Origin: Thermoproteota archaeon
Lineage (GTDB): Archaea; Korarchaeota; Korarchaeia; Korarchaeales; Korarchaeaceae
Direction: 5' to 3'
NCBI GenBank assembly: GCA_027492205.1
Contig: JAOZFN010000011.1
Coordinates: forward strand, 1-64,000
Length of the DNA stretch: 64,000 nucleotides
Below, piece by piece: positions 50,701 to 59,413 of this stretch (its first letter is position 1; the number at the start of each line of letters is the position of its first letter). Under the pieces are notes generated by a model, which saw only the letters and a list, made by a program, of their open reading frames with translations, was not told the origin of the DNA and searched no databases. The position numbers were made by a program, and so were the translations under genes.

Positions 50701-51041
50701 GGACCGGGGGCTATCCTATAATTCCCCTCCAGTACCTCGTACTCCGCCGACACGTTGACTGACTCCAACTCCACACCCGGCGGCAGGGTAAGCGTCACCG
50801 TGACGAAGGGTAGGATGGGATACCCGGGCTTGACCAGCAGGTCGGCCCCGGGTATCGTGATCATATCGTACTTGCCTTCGACTGCCTTGAAGTGAACCTC
50901 TGGCGGGCTTAGAGTTACGAGGACGGACTTAGTCTCGAGCGCCGGCGCGTCTGCTGCCAATGCGGGCGCAGCCGCCGTGACCAAGATCAGCGTCAGGACA
51001 AGGGATGCCGACGGGGCGGGACCTCTAGGGGCCGCTGTCAT
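47778..51041 (-). CDS. Gingipain-like C25 cysteine peptidase, secreted
   Basis: A 1087-residue secreted protein. It has a signal peptide, a propeptide-like beta region, and the C25 domain: RRLVIITSSTLLAAANDLAA, YAFFLILGDADQVPARLAYI, the catalytic His in FVNFAGHGNPSGW and Cys in VVAMACMTARFVD. After it come a carboxypeptidase-regulatory-like domain (LFGRVMDSNGLPVAGATVSL), a ThuA/DUF4350-like domain (VVVEGEDVAYDHG) and a beta C-terminal domain. TATA CTTTTTATTC lies 25-30 bases before the ATG (leaderless). It is the first gene of an operon with the CARDB-like protein. Confidence 0.85.
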   Translation of the reverse strand: MTAAPRGPAPSASLVLTLILVTAAAPALAADAPALETKSVLVTLSPPEVHFKAVEGKYDMITIPGADLLVKPGYPILPFVTVTLTLPPGVELESVNVSAEYEVLEGNYRIAPGPKPRPLGPPWLNDTRLNYRAEPDPTVYSSREFLPEENFTYSLHFGLDVETMRDAAILAVRLFPVRYSPALGEVRFAREMMVTVTYRVQRVPAQTYDRRLVIITSSTLLAAANDLAASKRDQGWGVLVVTTDEIDANYTGSDLQEEIRSFIADKKAEGYAFFLILGDADQVPARLAYIPDGYADNDESEDGSFVETDLYYADLDGTWDPNGNGRYGEVGEVDGVPDVIVGRLPASSLAEAQAMVSKVANYSPGASWFYRFLMIGTVTFDDDLHPEGEYLNDVIEYEDLPEQFRWVKLYDHLGNLSPSAVQAEINRGYGFVNFAGHGNPSGWYSGPLYGYRTVYSSTLAATLNNSESPAIVVAMACMTARFVDVDSIGEAFLTNPGGAVGYFGATRVAWGYEGFSIDDGLAGKMDRLLIQELISAVGSAKPWVGAAHASAIGGYVLTFGVADEYNWKTVAEYGTLLGDPTIELTPTGSPPPPTPGPKLFGRVMDSNGLPVAGATVSLYEYDANSLVAQTVTDPDGYFEIPLTSTPPMAASLRVSPTDSTLGGSRDTYLVRDQFRVDVSVFAAALPPNTVLIVVDDDGAGMYDGGVWPDEISQVAASLGFNAVVYRESEYGEPTLDTLLEAVAVFWHAGTYYGEAVSKTDANLLIEYVKRGGSLVVEGEDVAYDHGSDGLMREVLHASYQVDDAGPASLEVSVDHPLTLDLPSSSDFNVAPPFPDGVSPLPGGLEFLRYSGTAYSAAVAYDGIGGNGSRVVYFAFPLHYLNATHREILIRNSLLWTLGGDSNAPVVLSDHPHVLNGTIRVNLTAVHPLGISGARYGIDGDPVTPLQVVDGSADEAREDLFIEVDASSLEEGEHLLTILVKGASKNLRLSLRVHVTHLQEGWTIVSVAEPTRGGLTARDLGMAIGDACSVISRWDPAAKRYYSYLPGTSPGEYDFPVLRGYGYFVFLDSPATLAWVEGQEPVDKEGWS

Positions 51042-51171
51042 CGCAGGGGCCCTAATCTAGGTGAATAAAAAGATCTCCGGCACACCTCGCCTCAAAAATA
51101 GCCGGGGCGTCCCCTCGGGAGAAATTTAAGTCCCTCTGGTCGCCCGGGACGATTCGACGGGGTGAAGGCCA

Positions 51172-51459
51172 ATGGTCGCTCCGTCGCGGCTGACGCTGGT
51201 CGTGGCCACGCTGTCCGCCGTGCTTGGGATAGGGATGGTGACCGTCGGCTTCTACTACAGCCTCCAGATGTTCTCAAGCGCCTCGCCCGCCGGAGACCTG
51301 GAGGGGGAGCTCGCCAACCTCGTCTCGATAATAATACGGCTGGTTCCCCTGGCAGTCGGCATGACCGCCGGTGGCTACCTTCTGGACAGGGGCCTCTGGA
51401 GCCTCCTGAAGCTGAGAGAGAGGGAGGAGGGGGCCGTTGAGTCCACATACTCCCCTTAG
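51172..51459 (+). CDS. Small membrane protein, unknown
   Basis: A 95-residue protein with two membrane segments (LVVATLSAVLGIGMVTVGFY and IIRLVPLAVGMTAGGYLL) and a charged C-terminal tail. First of three overlapping genes; no family recognised. Confidence 0.6.
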   Translation: MVAPSRLTLVVATLSAVLGIGMVTVGFYYSLQMFSSASPAGDLEGELANLVSIIIRLVPLAVGMTAGGYLLDRGLWSLLKLREREEGAVESTYSP

Positions 51460-51787
51460 GGTGGCGATCGCAGCTCTCTTCTGCCTATACCTCGTCCCGT
51501 GGACGCTGCTCGCCTACTCCCTGCACCAGGGGATGATCCAGGTGGAGCACGCTCCAGACGGCTCCCTGATACTCAGGAACTCGTCCCCGCTCAGAGTGAG
51601 GGTCGGCGTCTCGCTCTACTCGAGGCAGGCGCGGGTCGACGGGGAGGAGGTCAACCTCCCTCCCAGGTCGCAGAGGAGGGTTCCACTCGATCCAGAGAGT
51701 CTGAGGACCGCCGACAGGGTGGAGATGACCCTCTCGGCAATGGGGTTCGTGGAGGTGAAGGCCAGCTGGGCTCTGCCGGGTGGCTGA
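51437..51787 (+). CDS. Small membrane-anchored protein, unknown
   Basis: A 116-residue protein with an N-terminal membrane helix (VAIAALFCLYLVPWTLLAYS) and an outer beta domain (VEHAPDGSLILRNSSPLRVR). Its start overlaps the previous gene by 23 bases. Function unknown. Confidence 0.6.
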   Translation: MSPHTPLRVAIAALFCLYLVPWTLLAYSLHQGMIQVEHAPDGSLILRNSSPLRVRVGVSLYSRQARVDGEEVNLPPRSQRRVPLDPESLRTADRVEMTLSAMGFVEVKASWALPGG

Positions 51788-52215
51788 GTCCGGGGGACCT
51801 CCTCGACCCGAGGGAGGGAGTCAGGAGAGCGCTCTCCTCCGCAGCCTTCTGGCTCCTGCTAAGCTTCCTGGCCGCCGTGCTGCCGGCCCCCGGCGAGGAA
51901 CTCGGGCTTCACCCTCCCTCGCCCGCCGACCTGCTCACTCTGGACCTAGTGATCTACGCGTCCATATCCTTTCTCTCCGGCGTCCTTCGACGAACGCCCC
52001 TGGCCCCGGTCCTCTCCGTGTCGGCCGGCGCCTACTTTGCAGCGACGATAATCGGAATGCCCGGGACCCTCACCACGACCTTTCCGGGGGGAGTAGTCGA
52101 GGTCGACCTGACTCCGCTCAGGGACATTCTAGCGACTTGGGCGCTCCTTGACTCTGCCCTGTGGGCTCTCAGTCCCCCAGAGAGGAGCCCCCTGAGGCTG
52201 GGTGAAGGGGAGTAG
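51784..52215 (+). CDS. Membrane protein, unknown, with no canonical start codon
   Basis: A ~143-residue protein with three to four hydrophobic segments (AFWLLLSFLAAVLPAP, LDLVIYASISFLSGVLRR, PVLSVSAGAYFAATIIG). In this frame no ATG, GTG or TTG lies near its beginning; the most likely start is the CTG that overlaps the stop of the previous gene (CTGA, 51784-51787). The frame continues further upstream in a non-coding-like way. Confidence 0.55.
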   Translation: MSPGDLLDPREGVRRALSSAAFWLLLSFLAAVLPAPGEELGLHPPSPADLLTLDLVIYASISFLSGVLRRTPLAPVLSVSAGAYFAATIIGMPGTLTTTFPGGVVEVDLTPLRDILATWALLDSALWALSPPERSPLRLGEGE

Positions 52216-52249
52216 ACATCGGAACGGCGGGTTGCCTGTGGCTCGGGGC

Positions 52250-54721
52250 TCAGGGGACTATCCTGTACTCCACCCTCAGCACGACGTCCACCCCGAGGGC
52301 ATCGGAGAGCGCATCCTGAGCCGCGGCGACCACCTTGGGCGTCATCACCGTCCCCGCCCTCAGCCTGGACTCGCTCACGGTCACCACGGCCCTGACGACC
52401 CACCTCCCCAGCTCGACCCCCACGCTGACGTCAACGTCCGAGGGGTTCACTCCGGCGTATGAGGCGACGACGCTCCGCACCAGCTGACCCACGGTCTCCG
52501 ATCCCATCGCCTCCGCCGCCCTCGCCCTCTCGAACGCGGCGGCGCTGTGAACCATCAACGTGAACAGGGTGAAGACCACGAACCCGTATAGGGCGACGCG
52601 CCTCCTCCTCCGCCATAGCCTCTTGAGGGAGGCCACCCCCATGCCGGCCGCCAGCGCGATCGTGTACGCCGCGGCCACGTGGGAGAACTTGTGCAGCCCA
52701 AGCAGGTAGCCGGTGGTTGCCCAGAACGTGAATCCGGCCCCGAACGCTCGGGCGTAGTCCCCGAGCCCGCTGGACTCCCTGGCCCTCGCCACCTCGGCCA
52801 AGAGCGTCCTGCCCGACGCCGCCGAGGCGACCGCCACCCCCAGGATCTGGATGTCGCCGCCTGGGGAGGGAACCGGCAGTCTCGCCAGCAGGCCCTCCCA
52901 CAGCCCCTCCACAGCCTCGAAGAGGGCTGAGTAGTCGACCGAGAAGGCGTGGGACAGGTCAGTTGATATGGCGGCGCCGAGGGCCCAGGCGACGAGGATG
53001 GGGCCGACGAGCACGACCGCCCTGCGGGCCACCCTCGAGGCCACGTCGGAGATCGAGCGCGGCTCTCCGAGTATTCCGATGGTGACCCTGAGCCACGTGG
53101 AGAAGATTATGAGGACGAACCTCAGCGTCTCGCCCGTGGCCCTGGCCACCCTAGCGGCCGGAGAGCCCTCGCCCCATGCCTCCGAGATCGAGTCGACGGC
53201 CTCCCGGTAGAGGCCCCTGATGAGTGGGTAGATGGCGTAGATCTTCGCCGACAGGTATCCGGCGGAGACTATGGCCACCACGTTGACCGTCGTGAGCGTC
53301 AGGGCCCCGACGGCGAGGGACGGGTTCCCCATCGCCAACCCCACGCCCACGGCCGCTGCCGGGGGGACCAGCGCGATGGCGACCGCGGACCCCACCAGGG
53401 AGCTGGCGTCGCTCAGCTGCATCGAAGCCACCGCCCCGGCGAAACCCGCCGCGAGGGCTATGGCCAGGTCCGCCAGGTTCGGGCTCCCCCTGAGGGCCAG
53501 CTGCTCGGTCATCCTCACGGGGACGAAGGCCCTCGTGAAGAACGTGGTCAGGGCCGAGAGGGCCACGATGAGGGCAACCCCCTTGATCCCCGCCCTGAAG
53601 CCCCGGTAGAACAGGTCCAGGCCCAGCGGCCTGCCCTCGCTCCAGACGTCGTAGAGGGCTAGGCCCACCGCCCCCGCCACGAACGTGCTCATGAGGGGGG
53701 CCAGGAGCATGGAGCCTATCACCGCCGTGACGTTGTTCGCCATCATGCCCACGCTGGCCAGCGCGCCCGCCAGCGCCGCCATGACCATGCCGCGCATCGA
53801 GCTCGCCACCCTGAGCTCTCCCTGGACGCTCTTCAGCATCTCGACGGCCCTGTCGTTCACGGACTCCAGCGCCTCCTCGCCCAGGCCGAGTTCCCTCACC
53901 AAGAGCGTTGCGAGGGTGCCGTAGCCCGTGGAGTAGAAGGGGAACAGGGCGAGCGCGACCAGGAGGACCCACATCGAGGCGGTGGCCACCTTGGCCCAGA
54001 ACTCGAGGGAGAGTTGGGGGCTGAAGCTCAGAGATAGATCCATCTCCCGGGAGAGGGACCAGAAGAAGACTCGAAGGTCGCTCACCTCGTTGATCTCCTC
54101 CTCCATGCCGTCCAGCGAGGATGAGATCTCTTCGTACAGATCGGCGGCCTTCTCTGCATCTCCCCCCTCCACCGCGAGCTTCGCCAACTCTCCAAACTTG
54201 ATCGAGAGCGACTCTCGCATGGCGGAGAGCGCCTGAACCCTCGGGTCGTCCCCCCTCACCTGGGTGAGGCGGTCCAGCCTCTCATCGACCGCCGTGAGCC
54301 TCATGGCGAGCTCCGCTATCTGGGCGAGGGTAGGGGTAACGTAGAAGGTCAGCTCCTCAGACGGGGATGCGCCGCCCACCGAGAGCGTGACCCTGAGGGT
54401 GTAGACTCCCGGGGCGGCGTCCTCAGGCACCCTCAGGGAGACCGTCATCGATGCGGTCTCTCCAGGGGGAATCTGGAGGAGGCGGGGAGATGCCGACGAG
54501 ACCACCTCCCCCGCGCGGACCAGGGAGACGTGGAGTATGCCCTCCCCCCGACCTCCACATGGACCGACCAGGCTGACTCGAACCTCGACCTCCCCGCCGG
54601 GGGGAGCCGCCCGAGTGCTGGCGGAGACGCTCAGCCTTACGTCTGGTTGGGCCAGACCGTGAGCCGCGCTTGCCAGCAGTGCCAAGAGAGCCAGCGTCCC
54701 CAGGGCCCCACGGAGATTCAC
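52250..54721 (-). CDS. DUF389 membrane protein with secreted N-terminal domains
   Basis: An 823-residue protein. It has a signal peptide, a CARDB/NEW3-like beta sandwich (APPGGEVEVRVSLVGPCGGR), a long helical region (LTAVDERLDRLTQVRGDDPR), then the DUF389 membrane core: NNVTAVIGSMLLAPLMSTFV, SPNLADLAIALAAGFAGAVA and LVPPAAAVGVGLAMGNPSLA. Further membrane helices and a C-terminal soluble domain (VNPSDVDVSVGVELGRWVVR) end it. DUF389 proteins are normally 300-450 residues with a small cytoplasmic domain, so the outer N-terminal part is unusual. Transport or sensing is likely but unproven. Confidence 0.8.
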   Translation of the reverse strand: MNLRGALGTLALLALLASAAHGLAQPDVRLSVSASTRAAPPGGEVEVRVSLVGPCGGRGEGILHVSLVRAGEVVSSASPRLLQIPPGETASMTVSLRVPEDAAPGVYTLRVTLSVGGASPSEELTFYVTPTLAQIAELAMRLTAVDERLDRLTQVRGDDPRVQALSAMRESLSIKFGELAKLAVEGGDAEKAADLYEEISSSLDGMEEEINEVSDLRVFFWSLSREMDLSLSFSPQLSLEFWAKVATASMWVLLVALALFPFYSTGYGTLATLLVRELGLGEEALESVNDRAVEMLKSVQGELRVASSMRGMVMAALAGALASVGMMANNVTAVIGSMLLAPLMSTFVAGAVGLALYDVWSEGRPLGLDLFYRGFRAGIKGVALIVALSALTTFFTRAFVPVRMTEQLALRGSPNLADLAIALAAGFAGAVASMQLSDASSLVGSAVAIALVPPAAAVGVGLAMGNPSLAVGALTLTTVNVVAIVSAGYLSAKIYAIYPLIRGLYREAVDSISEAWGEGSPAARVARATGETLRFVLIIFSTWLRVTIGILGEPRSISDVASRVARRAVVLVGPILVAWALGAAISTDLSHAFSVDYSALFEAVEGLWEGLLARLPVPSPGGDIQILGVAVASAASGRTLLAEVARARESSGLGDYARAFGAGFTFWATTGYLLGLHKFSHVAAAYTIALAAGMGVASLKRLWRRRRRVALYGFVVFTLFTLMVHSAAAFERARAAEAMGSETVGQLVRSVVASYAGVNPSDVDVSVGVELGRWVVRAVVTVSESRLRAGTVMTPKVVAAAQDALSDALGVDVVLRVEYRIVP

Positions 54722-54791
54722 CGCGCACCCTCCCAGGCTGTCAGCACTCCTCTCAGTGGGTAGGGCCCGGCAGCTGCCGCCCTACCGATAT

Positions 54792-55985
54792 TTAATCGGG
54801 ACTGGCACGATCGCGGCCTCTCTTCCTGAGGAGGAGCAGGAGCGGGACCGCCGAGGCATTGTACAGGGAGGCGACGAGGAACGGCGACTTGGGGCCAAAC
54901 CTGTCCCAAATCAGTCCGCCCAGGAGGTAACCCACCGCTGAGGCCACGCCGGTCACTGCGTCCACTAGGCCCATCGACCGAGCCCGCTCCTCGCCCGGGG
55001 TGCTGAGTTCGGAGATGAGGGTCCTCCTGGCCGGCATGTCCAGGGCGCCCACCACGCCGCCGAACAGCAGGATGGCCGCCGCCGACCAGAACCCGCTCGC
55101 GAGCGTGAAGGCGGACCAGGACACGGAGGACAGCAGGACGTGGGCGGCGAGCACCTCCGCCGACCCCACTGCCGCGGTCAGGTAGCCGGCCGCGATCTCG
55201 CTCACCATGACGCCCGCGCTCCTGATGGACATCAGCGTGCCGATGAGTCCCTCGCTCAGCCTCAGCTCCTCCAGCGCGTAGAGCGAGAAGAAGGGGCTCA
55301 CGGACATGAACCCCATGGTGTGCAGGAAGAGCGCGACCAGGAGGACGGTCATCGGTCTAGAGATCCCCCCGCGCGACCTGAGACCGTCACCCCTCCCCTC
55401 CACCCTGCTGGCACCGCGGGCTCCGACCTTACCCCTGAGCAGGATGGCGGAGGGGGCCGCCGCTGCCATGAGCAGGCCTCCGGCCAGGAGGAGGTACTCG
55501 TACCCCATTCCCTCGATTATGGCCCCGGCGAGGGCGCCCGACACGGTTCTGCCGAGGACCACCGCCGTGTAGAAGGCCCCAAAGGATACTGCGGCTCCCC
55601 ACCTTCCCGGGATCTCCGACAGGAGGCCCACGGCCGCCGTGCCAAAGGCGCCGTTGGAGAGCCCGTAGACCAAGACGGCCGTGATCGTGACGAGCGGAGT
55701 CATGGCCAGGGGGAAGAGGGGGGCGAGGGCGGCCGGCGGAGCCAGCGACAGGAGGAGGGCGGTGACGTATCCCCTGGAGGCCGACATCCTCCCGGCCGCC
55801 CAGGACGCGAGCGCCGAGGCGACGGTGAAGCCGGCGTTGAAGAGCCCAATCTGAGCCCCGCCGTAGCCCATGGCGTTCAGGTAGAGGGAGAGGAGGGTGG
55901 TCACTATCCCGTGGGCCAGCGTGACGCTGAACGCGAGGTAGTAGAGGGTGAAGCGAGCCGATCCGTGGTCCTCAGGACCGCCCAT
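54792..55985 (-). CDS. Major facilitator superfamily transporter
   Basis: A 397-residue protein with 12 hydrophobic segments and the MFS loop motif GRMSASRGYVTALLLSLAP (loop 2-3, G-x-x-S-x-R-x-G) and a second-half equivalent GALDMPARRTLISEL. Substrate unknown; the drug:H+ antiporter or sugar branch is possible. TATA-like AGATTTTTG lies about 30 bases before ATG 55985. Confidence 0.85.
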   Translation of the reverse strand: MGGPEDHGSARFTLYYLAFSVTLAHGIVTTLLSLYLNAMGYGGAQIGLFNAGFTVASALASWAAGRMSASRGYVTALLLSLAPPAALAPLFPLAMTPLVTITAVLVYGLSNGAFGTAAVGLLSEIPGRWGAAVSFGAFYTAVVLGRTVSGALAGAIIEGMGYEYLLLAGGLLMAAAAPSAILLRGKVGARGASRVEGRGDGLRSRGGISRPMTVLLVALFLHTMGFMSVSPFFSLYALEELRLSEGLIGTLMSIRSAGVMVSEIAAGYLTAAVGSAEVLAAHVLLSSVSWSAFTLASGFWSAAAILLFGGVVGALDMPARRTLISELSTPGEERARSMGLVDAVTGVASAVGYLLGGLIWDRFGPKSPFLVASLYNASAVPLLLLLRKRGRDRASPD

Positions 55986-56105
55986 CGCCGCGGCGCCGGG
56001 CGCAAGTCGTCAAAAATCTGCACGCAACGTCGCCTCGGCCGCCGGGTTCCGCGCGCCGCCGCGGAACGTTTATCCCATGTCGAGGCCGGCGACACCGGAT
56101 CTCTG

Positions 56106-56531
56106 ATGAACCCGGGCGATGATACCGTTGACAGGCTGGCTGAGATTGTTCGGGACAGCCTTGACGATCCTTCCAGGGTGTTCAGCCTAATAAAGAGGAT
56201 GGAGAGGGACCAGACCCTCTCAAAGCTCGTCTTCGCCATCAGGCACCCCCTCCTCTACGGGAGCAAGTTCCTGGGCCTCCTGTACGTCCTCATGCAGTTC
56301 CTGCTCTCGGCCCTGTTCCTGGTCGTCGGCCTCCTGCTGGTGGTTCCATCGAGTGAGGAGGAGTTTCAGACGGTGACTTACCAGTTCCTGGACCTGCTGA
56401 CCCAGGCCAACGTCTCGGGACTCAGGTTTCTCGCCTTCCTGGTCGGACTGGCCCTGCTCGTGATGTGCGTCAACAGCCTGGCCAACGCCGGCGAGGTCAT
56501 GCAGGGCCTCGGGGTCACGGAGGAGGGATGA
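56106..56531 (+). CDS. Small membrane protein upstream of an APC-type permease
   Basis: A 141-residue protein: an N-terminal helical region (RLAEIVRDSLDDPSRVFSLI) and two membrane segments (LYVLMQFLLSALFLVVGLLL and RFLAFLVGLALLVMCVNSLA). It ends seven bases before the permease start, so the two are one operon. No family recognised. Confidence 0.6.
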   Translation: MNPGDDTVDRLAEIVRDSLDDPSRVFSLIKRMERDQTLSKLVFAIRHPLLYGSKFLGLLYVLMQFLLSALFLVVGLLLVVPSSEEEFQTVTYQFLDLLTQANVSGLRFLAFLVGLALLVMCVNSLANAGEVMQGLGVTEEG

Positions 56532-56537
56532 TCGCCG

Positions 56538-58505
56538 GTGGTCGTCGTCGAGCAGCTCAGGAAGGCGCTGATCGTCGTCAGGCTGTTCGCGGGCGCGCTC
56601 AGCCTGATCTTGGCGGCCGCCCTCCTGGCGGGTCTCGCCCTGTTTCAGGACAGGAACCCCGCCTCCCTCATCCTGGGCTCCGCGCTGGCCATGGTCTACG
56701 GCATAGGGGGTCTGATCTTCTTGGGGGGCATGTTCGGTAGGCTGGCCAGGAGGTTCGAGATGAGAGGCGAGGCGGCGACGCCCGAGCCCATCTACGGCTT
56801 CTTGTCCCTGCTCGTCGCCGGCATCGGGTCGACGATGGGCATCTCCATGCTGACGGTCCTCCCCTACGCAATAAGGTCCTCCTCGCTGGCCTCCACCCTG
56901 GCCGCCATAGCCCTGTCCGGGGGCATCTCCCTCCTGCTGGCGCAGGCCTACGGCACCATGGGGAGGCTCCTCTCCGGCCGTGGGGAGAGGTCGGTCGGCG
57001 GCCCGGCCTTCGTCAAGTCGGCCTACGGACCCGGGGCGTCGTACTTCCTCAGCAGGCTCAGCATGTGGGTGGGCACCACGGCACTCACGGCCTTCAACCT
57101 GGTGATGTCGATCAAGTTCCTGGCGTCCTACCTCCCGGACGTCCTGCTCGCGTTCCGGATCTCGGGATTCGCGTCGTACGTCACGATCGCCGTCGTGGGC
57201 CTTGCTGTCCTCCTATGGGCCGCCATCCTGTTCAAGTACGAGGGCACCCACAGGCGGGAGGTCGCGCTGGTCCAGGCGGGCCTGATAGCCGCCTTCCTGA
57301 CCCTCCTGACCCTCAGCCTGTCCAGCTTCCTGGGGTCGGCTCCATCGCCCCCCCTCCGCGTCCTCGCGGAGAGCCACCTGACCCTCAGAGACGTGATATT
57401 CAACGCCGGCTACATCTACCTGGTCCTCTTCGGCTTCCAAGAGGTCCAGGCCCTCTTCGAGGAGAGCAAGCCCGAGGTGAGGATTCCGCTCCTGGGAGCA
57501 GTGCCAAGGGAGAGGTACGTCGGCTGGGCGATGATGCTCACCGTCGCCGCGTCGACGGCGATCTTCGCGGTCTACTCGATAGTCATCTCCCCCTTCGACC
57601 TCTCTGGCGACATCCCTCCCCTGGAGATCTCCTTCGGGATCGGGGAGATGGCCATCCTCGTGAACGCCTCCCTGGTCCTGCTGGCCGCGATAACGACCCT
57701 CACTCCCTCCTACATGGCCGCCAAGAGGCACCTGGAGGAGCTCGGGAGGGACGGCCTCATACCCGCCTCCATCACGAGGCACTCCTGGATGTTCACCCTG
57801 GCCATGGCGCTCATCATGGGCCTCCTGGAGACCAACACCCTCGTGGGGATAGCGGACGTGGGCATACTCCTCTCCCTCGCCCTCATCTCCCTGGCGGACT
57901 TCCAGCTCAGGAGGGGGAGCATAGGGCCGCTGGCGACCGCCAGGGACCTGGCCGTGTCTGCGGCCTGCCTGGTCGTGCTCGCCGCGTACTACCTCATCGA
58001 GCCCCAGACGTTCATCCTCGGCATCATGTTCCTCGTCCTGAACTGGTTCATCTTCTCGGTGTTCAGGCTGGGGGCCGGAATGAACCTCTTCATGGCCACC
58101 CTGACCCTCACGACCTACGTGGTCATCGAGCGGGTTCAGCTCGCGCAGGCCTTCTTGGGCGTCTGGGTGACCAAGAGGGTGGGGACCGTCCTCCTACTGC
58201 TGGCCGCGGCCTACTTAGTTCAGGCCGTGCTCCAGCTCAGGCTCAGGGAGGTGTGGTACGACCTCCTGAGACTGGTCGGGTCCGGACTCAGGTCACTCAA
58301 GGTGGCCTTCTCCCCAGTGATCTCGGACGTGAGGGACGAACTCGAGAAGACCTCGCTCATGAGGAAGAGGTACGAGATCATCGACGCGGCCATAAGGCTC
58401 GAGCACCTCAGGGAAGAGAGCCCAGAACTCTACAACAAGCTTCAGCCGCTGGTGAGGAGGGATCTCGAGAGGCTGCTGAGGTACGTGAGGCAGGAGGGCG
58501 GCTGA
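56538..58505 (+). CDS. APC superfamily amino-acid-permease-like protein
   Basis: A 655-residue protein. After two extra N-terminal membrane helices, it shows the APC core: GPAFVKSAYGPGASYFLSRL with the usual helix break, and FGFQEVQALFEESKPEVRIP, which resembles the F-x-G-F-E-x...E-x-x-P-x-R-x-I-P motif of amino acid permeases. A long cytoplasmic C-terminal tail (RKRYEIIDAAIRLEHLREES) is coiled. Substrate unknown. GTG start. Confidence 0.75.
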   Translation: MVVVEQLRKALIVVRLFAGALSLILAAALLAGLALFQDRNPASLILGSALAMVYGIGGLIFLGGMFGRLARRFEMRGEAATPEPIYGFLSLLVAGIGSTMGISMLTVLPYAIRSSSLASTLAAIALSGGISLLLAQAYGTMGRLLSGRGERSVGGPAFVKSAYGPGASYFLSRLSMWVGTTALTAFNLVMSIKFLASYLPDVLLAFRISGFASYVTIAVVGLAVLLWAAILFKYEGTHRREVALVQAGLIAAFLTLLTLSLSSFLGSAPSPPLRVLAESHLTLRDVIFNAGYIYLVLFGFQEVQALFEESKPEVRIPLLGAVPRERYVGWAMMLTVAASTAIFAVYSIVISPFDLSGDIPPLEISFGIGEMAILVNASLVLLAAITTLTPSYMAAKRHLEELGRDGLIPASITRHSWMFTLAMALIMGLLETNTLVGIADVGILLSLALISLADFQLRRGSIGPLATARDLAVSAACLVVLAAYYLIEPQTFILGIMFLVLNWFIFSVFRLGAGMNLFMATLTLTTYVVIERVQLAQAFLGVWVTKRVGTVLLLLAAAYLVQAVLQLRLREVWYDLLRLVGSGLRSLKVAFSPVISDVRDELEKTSLMRKRYEIIDAAIRLEHLREESPELYNKLQPLVRRDLERLLRYVRQEGG

Positions 58506-58513
58506 GCCCAGCC

Positions 58514-59308
58514 TCAGCCGCTGACCTTCACCAGCTCGGGCCCCTCGGCCCTCTTCCTGCCCTCCATTCGTGAGGCGGCGACTCGAAAGTACCCCACCCT
58601 CCTCGCCACGACGAGTCCACGCTCGGTCAGCCTTATCCTGAATCCCCTCCCCTCCCCCTGGGCGGGGGTCACCTCGACGAGGCCGTGGGGCTTCAGGTAG
58701 CGGTTGATGTAGTAGTCGATGGTCGCCACCCTCCTCCTGAGTTCGTCGGTCTTCCCCCTCCTCTTCCCCCTCCCCCTGTGCTCCACGCTGGTTGCCAGCT
58801 CGCTGAGCTTCACCCCCCCTGGGTTCTTCGCGAGCGCGTCTATAATGTCGAGGACCCTCTCGGGCATCGCCAGCACGCTAGCCGGAGGGACCGGGATCTC
58901 GTCGACCGAGTCCCCGTAGGCGACCACCACCCTGAGGCCGAAGAAGGAGGCGGCCAGCTGGAAGGCGGCCGGGACCACCGGGGAAACGGAGTTGAGAAGG
59001 AGGTAGACCTCGGCCCCGGCCCTCTGGGCGTCGTGGGCCACGTGCTCGACGACGTCGAGCACCTCGTCAATGTTGTACAGGTTGACCTCCTCTACGACTA
59101 CCCTCTCAACAAAGGGGCCGACCCGCTCGCAGTACTCCTTTACGGCCGACTCTCCCCTCGAACCCCTCTGAACAAGTCCATAGACCACCTTGGGGGGCAG
59201 CTTCCTGTGTACGGCCGTTAGCTCCTCTATCGAGCCGTTCTCGGCAAGCACCAGGTAGATGCCCCCGGCCAAGGCGGTCGCCTTCCGCTGCAAAATACAT
59301 TTTGACAA
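58514..59308 (-). CDS. CARF-like/winged-helix regulator (HFX_2341/DUF6293-like)
   Basis: A 255-264-residue protein. The N-terminal half resembles a Rossmann-like CARF domain: VYGLVQRGSRGESAVKEYCE, NIDEVLDVVEHVAHDAQRAG and EVYLLLNSVSPVVPAAFQLA (the N-x-x-x-G/P ligand loop), then VVVAYGDSVDEIPV. The C-terminal half is a winged helix (VLDIIDALAKNPGGVKLSEL...YINRYLKPHGLVEVTP). Such proteins sense nucleotides and regulate genes. TTG 59308 lies very near a TATA box (59310-59318), so TTG 59293 or 59278 may be the true start. It is divergent from nurA. Confidence 0.65.
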   Translation of the reverse strand: MSKCILQRKATALAGGIYLVLAENGSIEELTAVHRKLPPKVVYGLVQRGSRGESAVKEYCERVGPFVERVVVEEVNLYNIDEVLDVVEHVAHDAQRAGAEVYLLLNSVSPVVPAAFQLAASFFGLRVVVAYGDSVDEIPVPPASVLAMPERVLDIIDALAKNPGGVKLSELATSVEHRGRGKRRGKTDELRRRVATIDYYINRYLKPHGLVEVTPAQGEGRGFRIRLTERGLVVARRVGYFRVAASRMEGRKRAEGPELVKVSG

Positions 59309-59413
59309 CTAAAAAAGGCTTCTAACATCAAAGCAACTTCCACGTTGTATGCTGGGCATTTGAAGTTAAGTTTTGAATTTACACAGGAACTTTAAGTACC
59401 ACAATTTATCTAT

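Noticed and set aside
57065-58573. 502-residue + frame inside the permease gene
   Set aside because: Gly/Pro/Arg-rich shadow of the APC permease frame.
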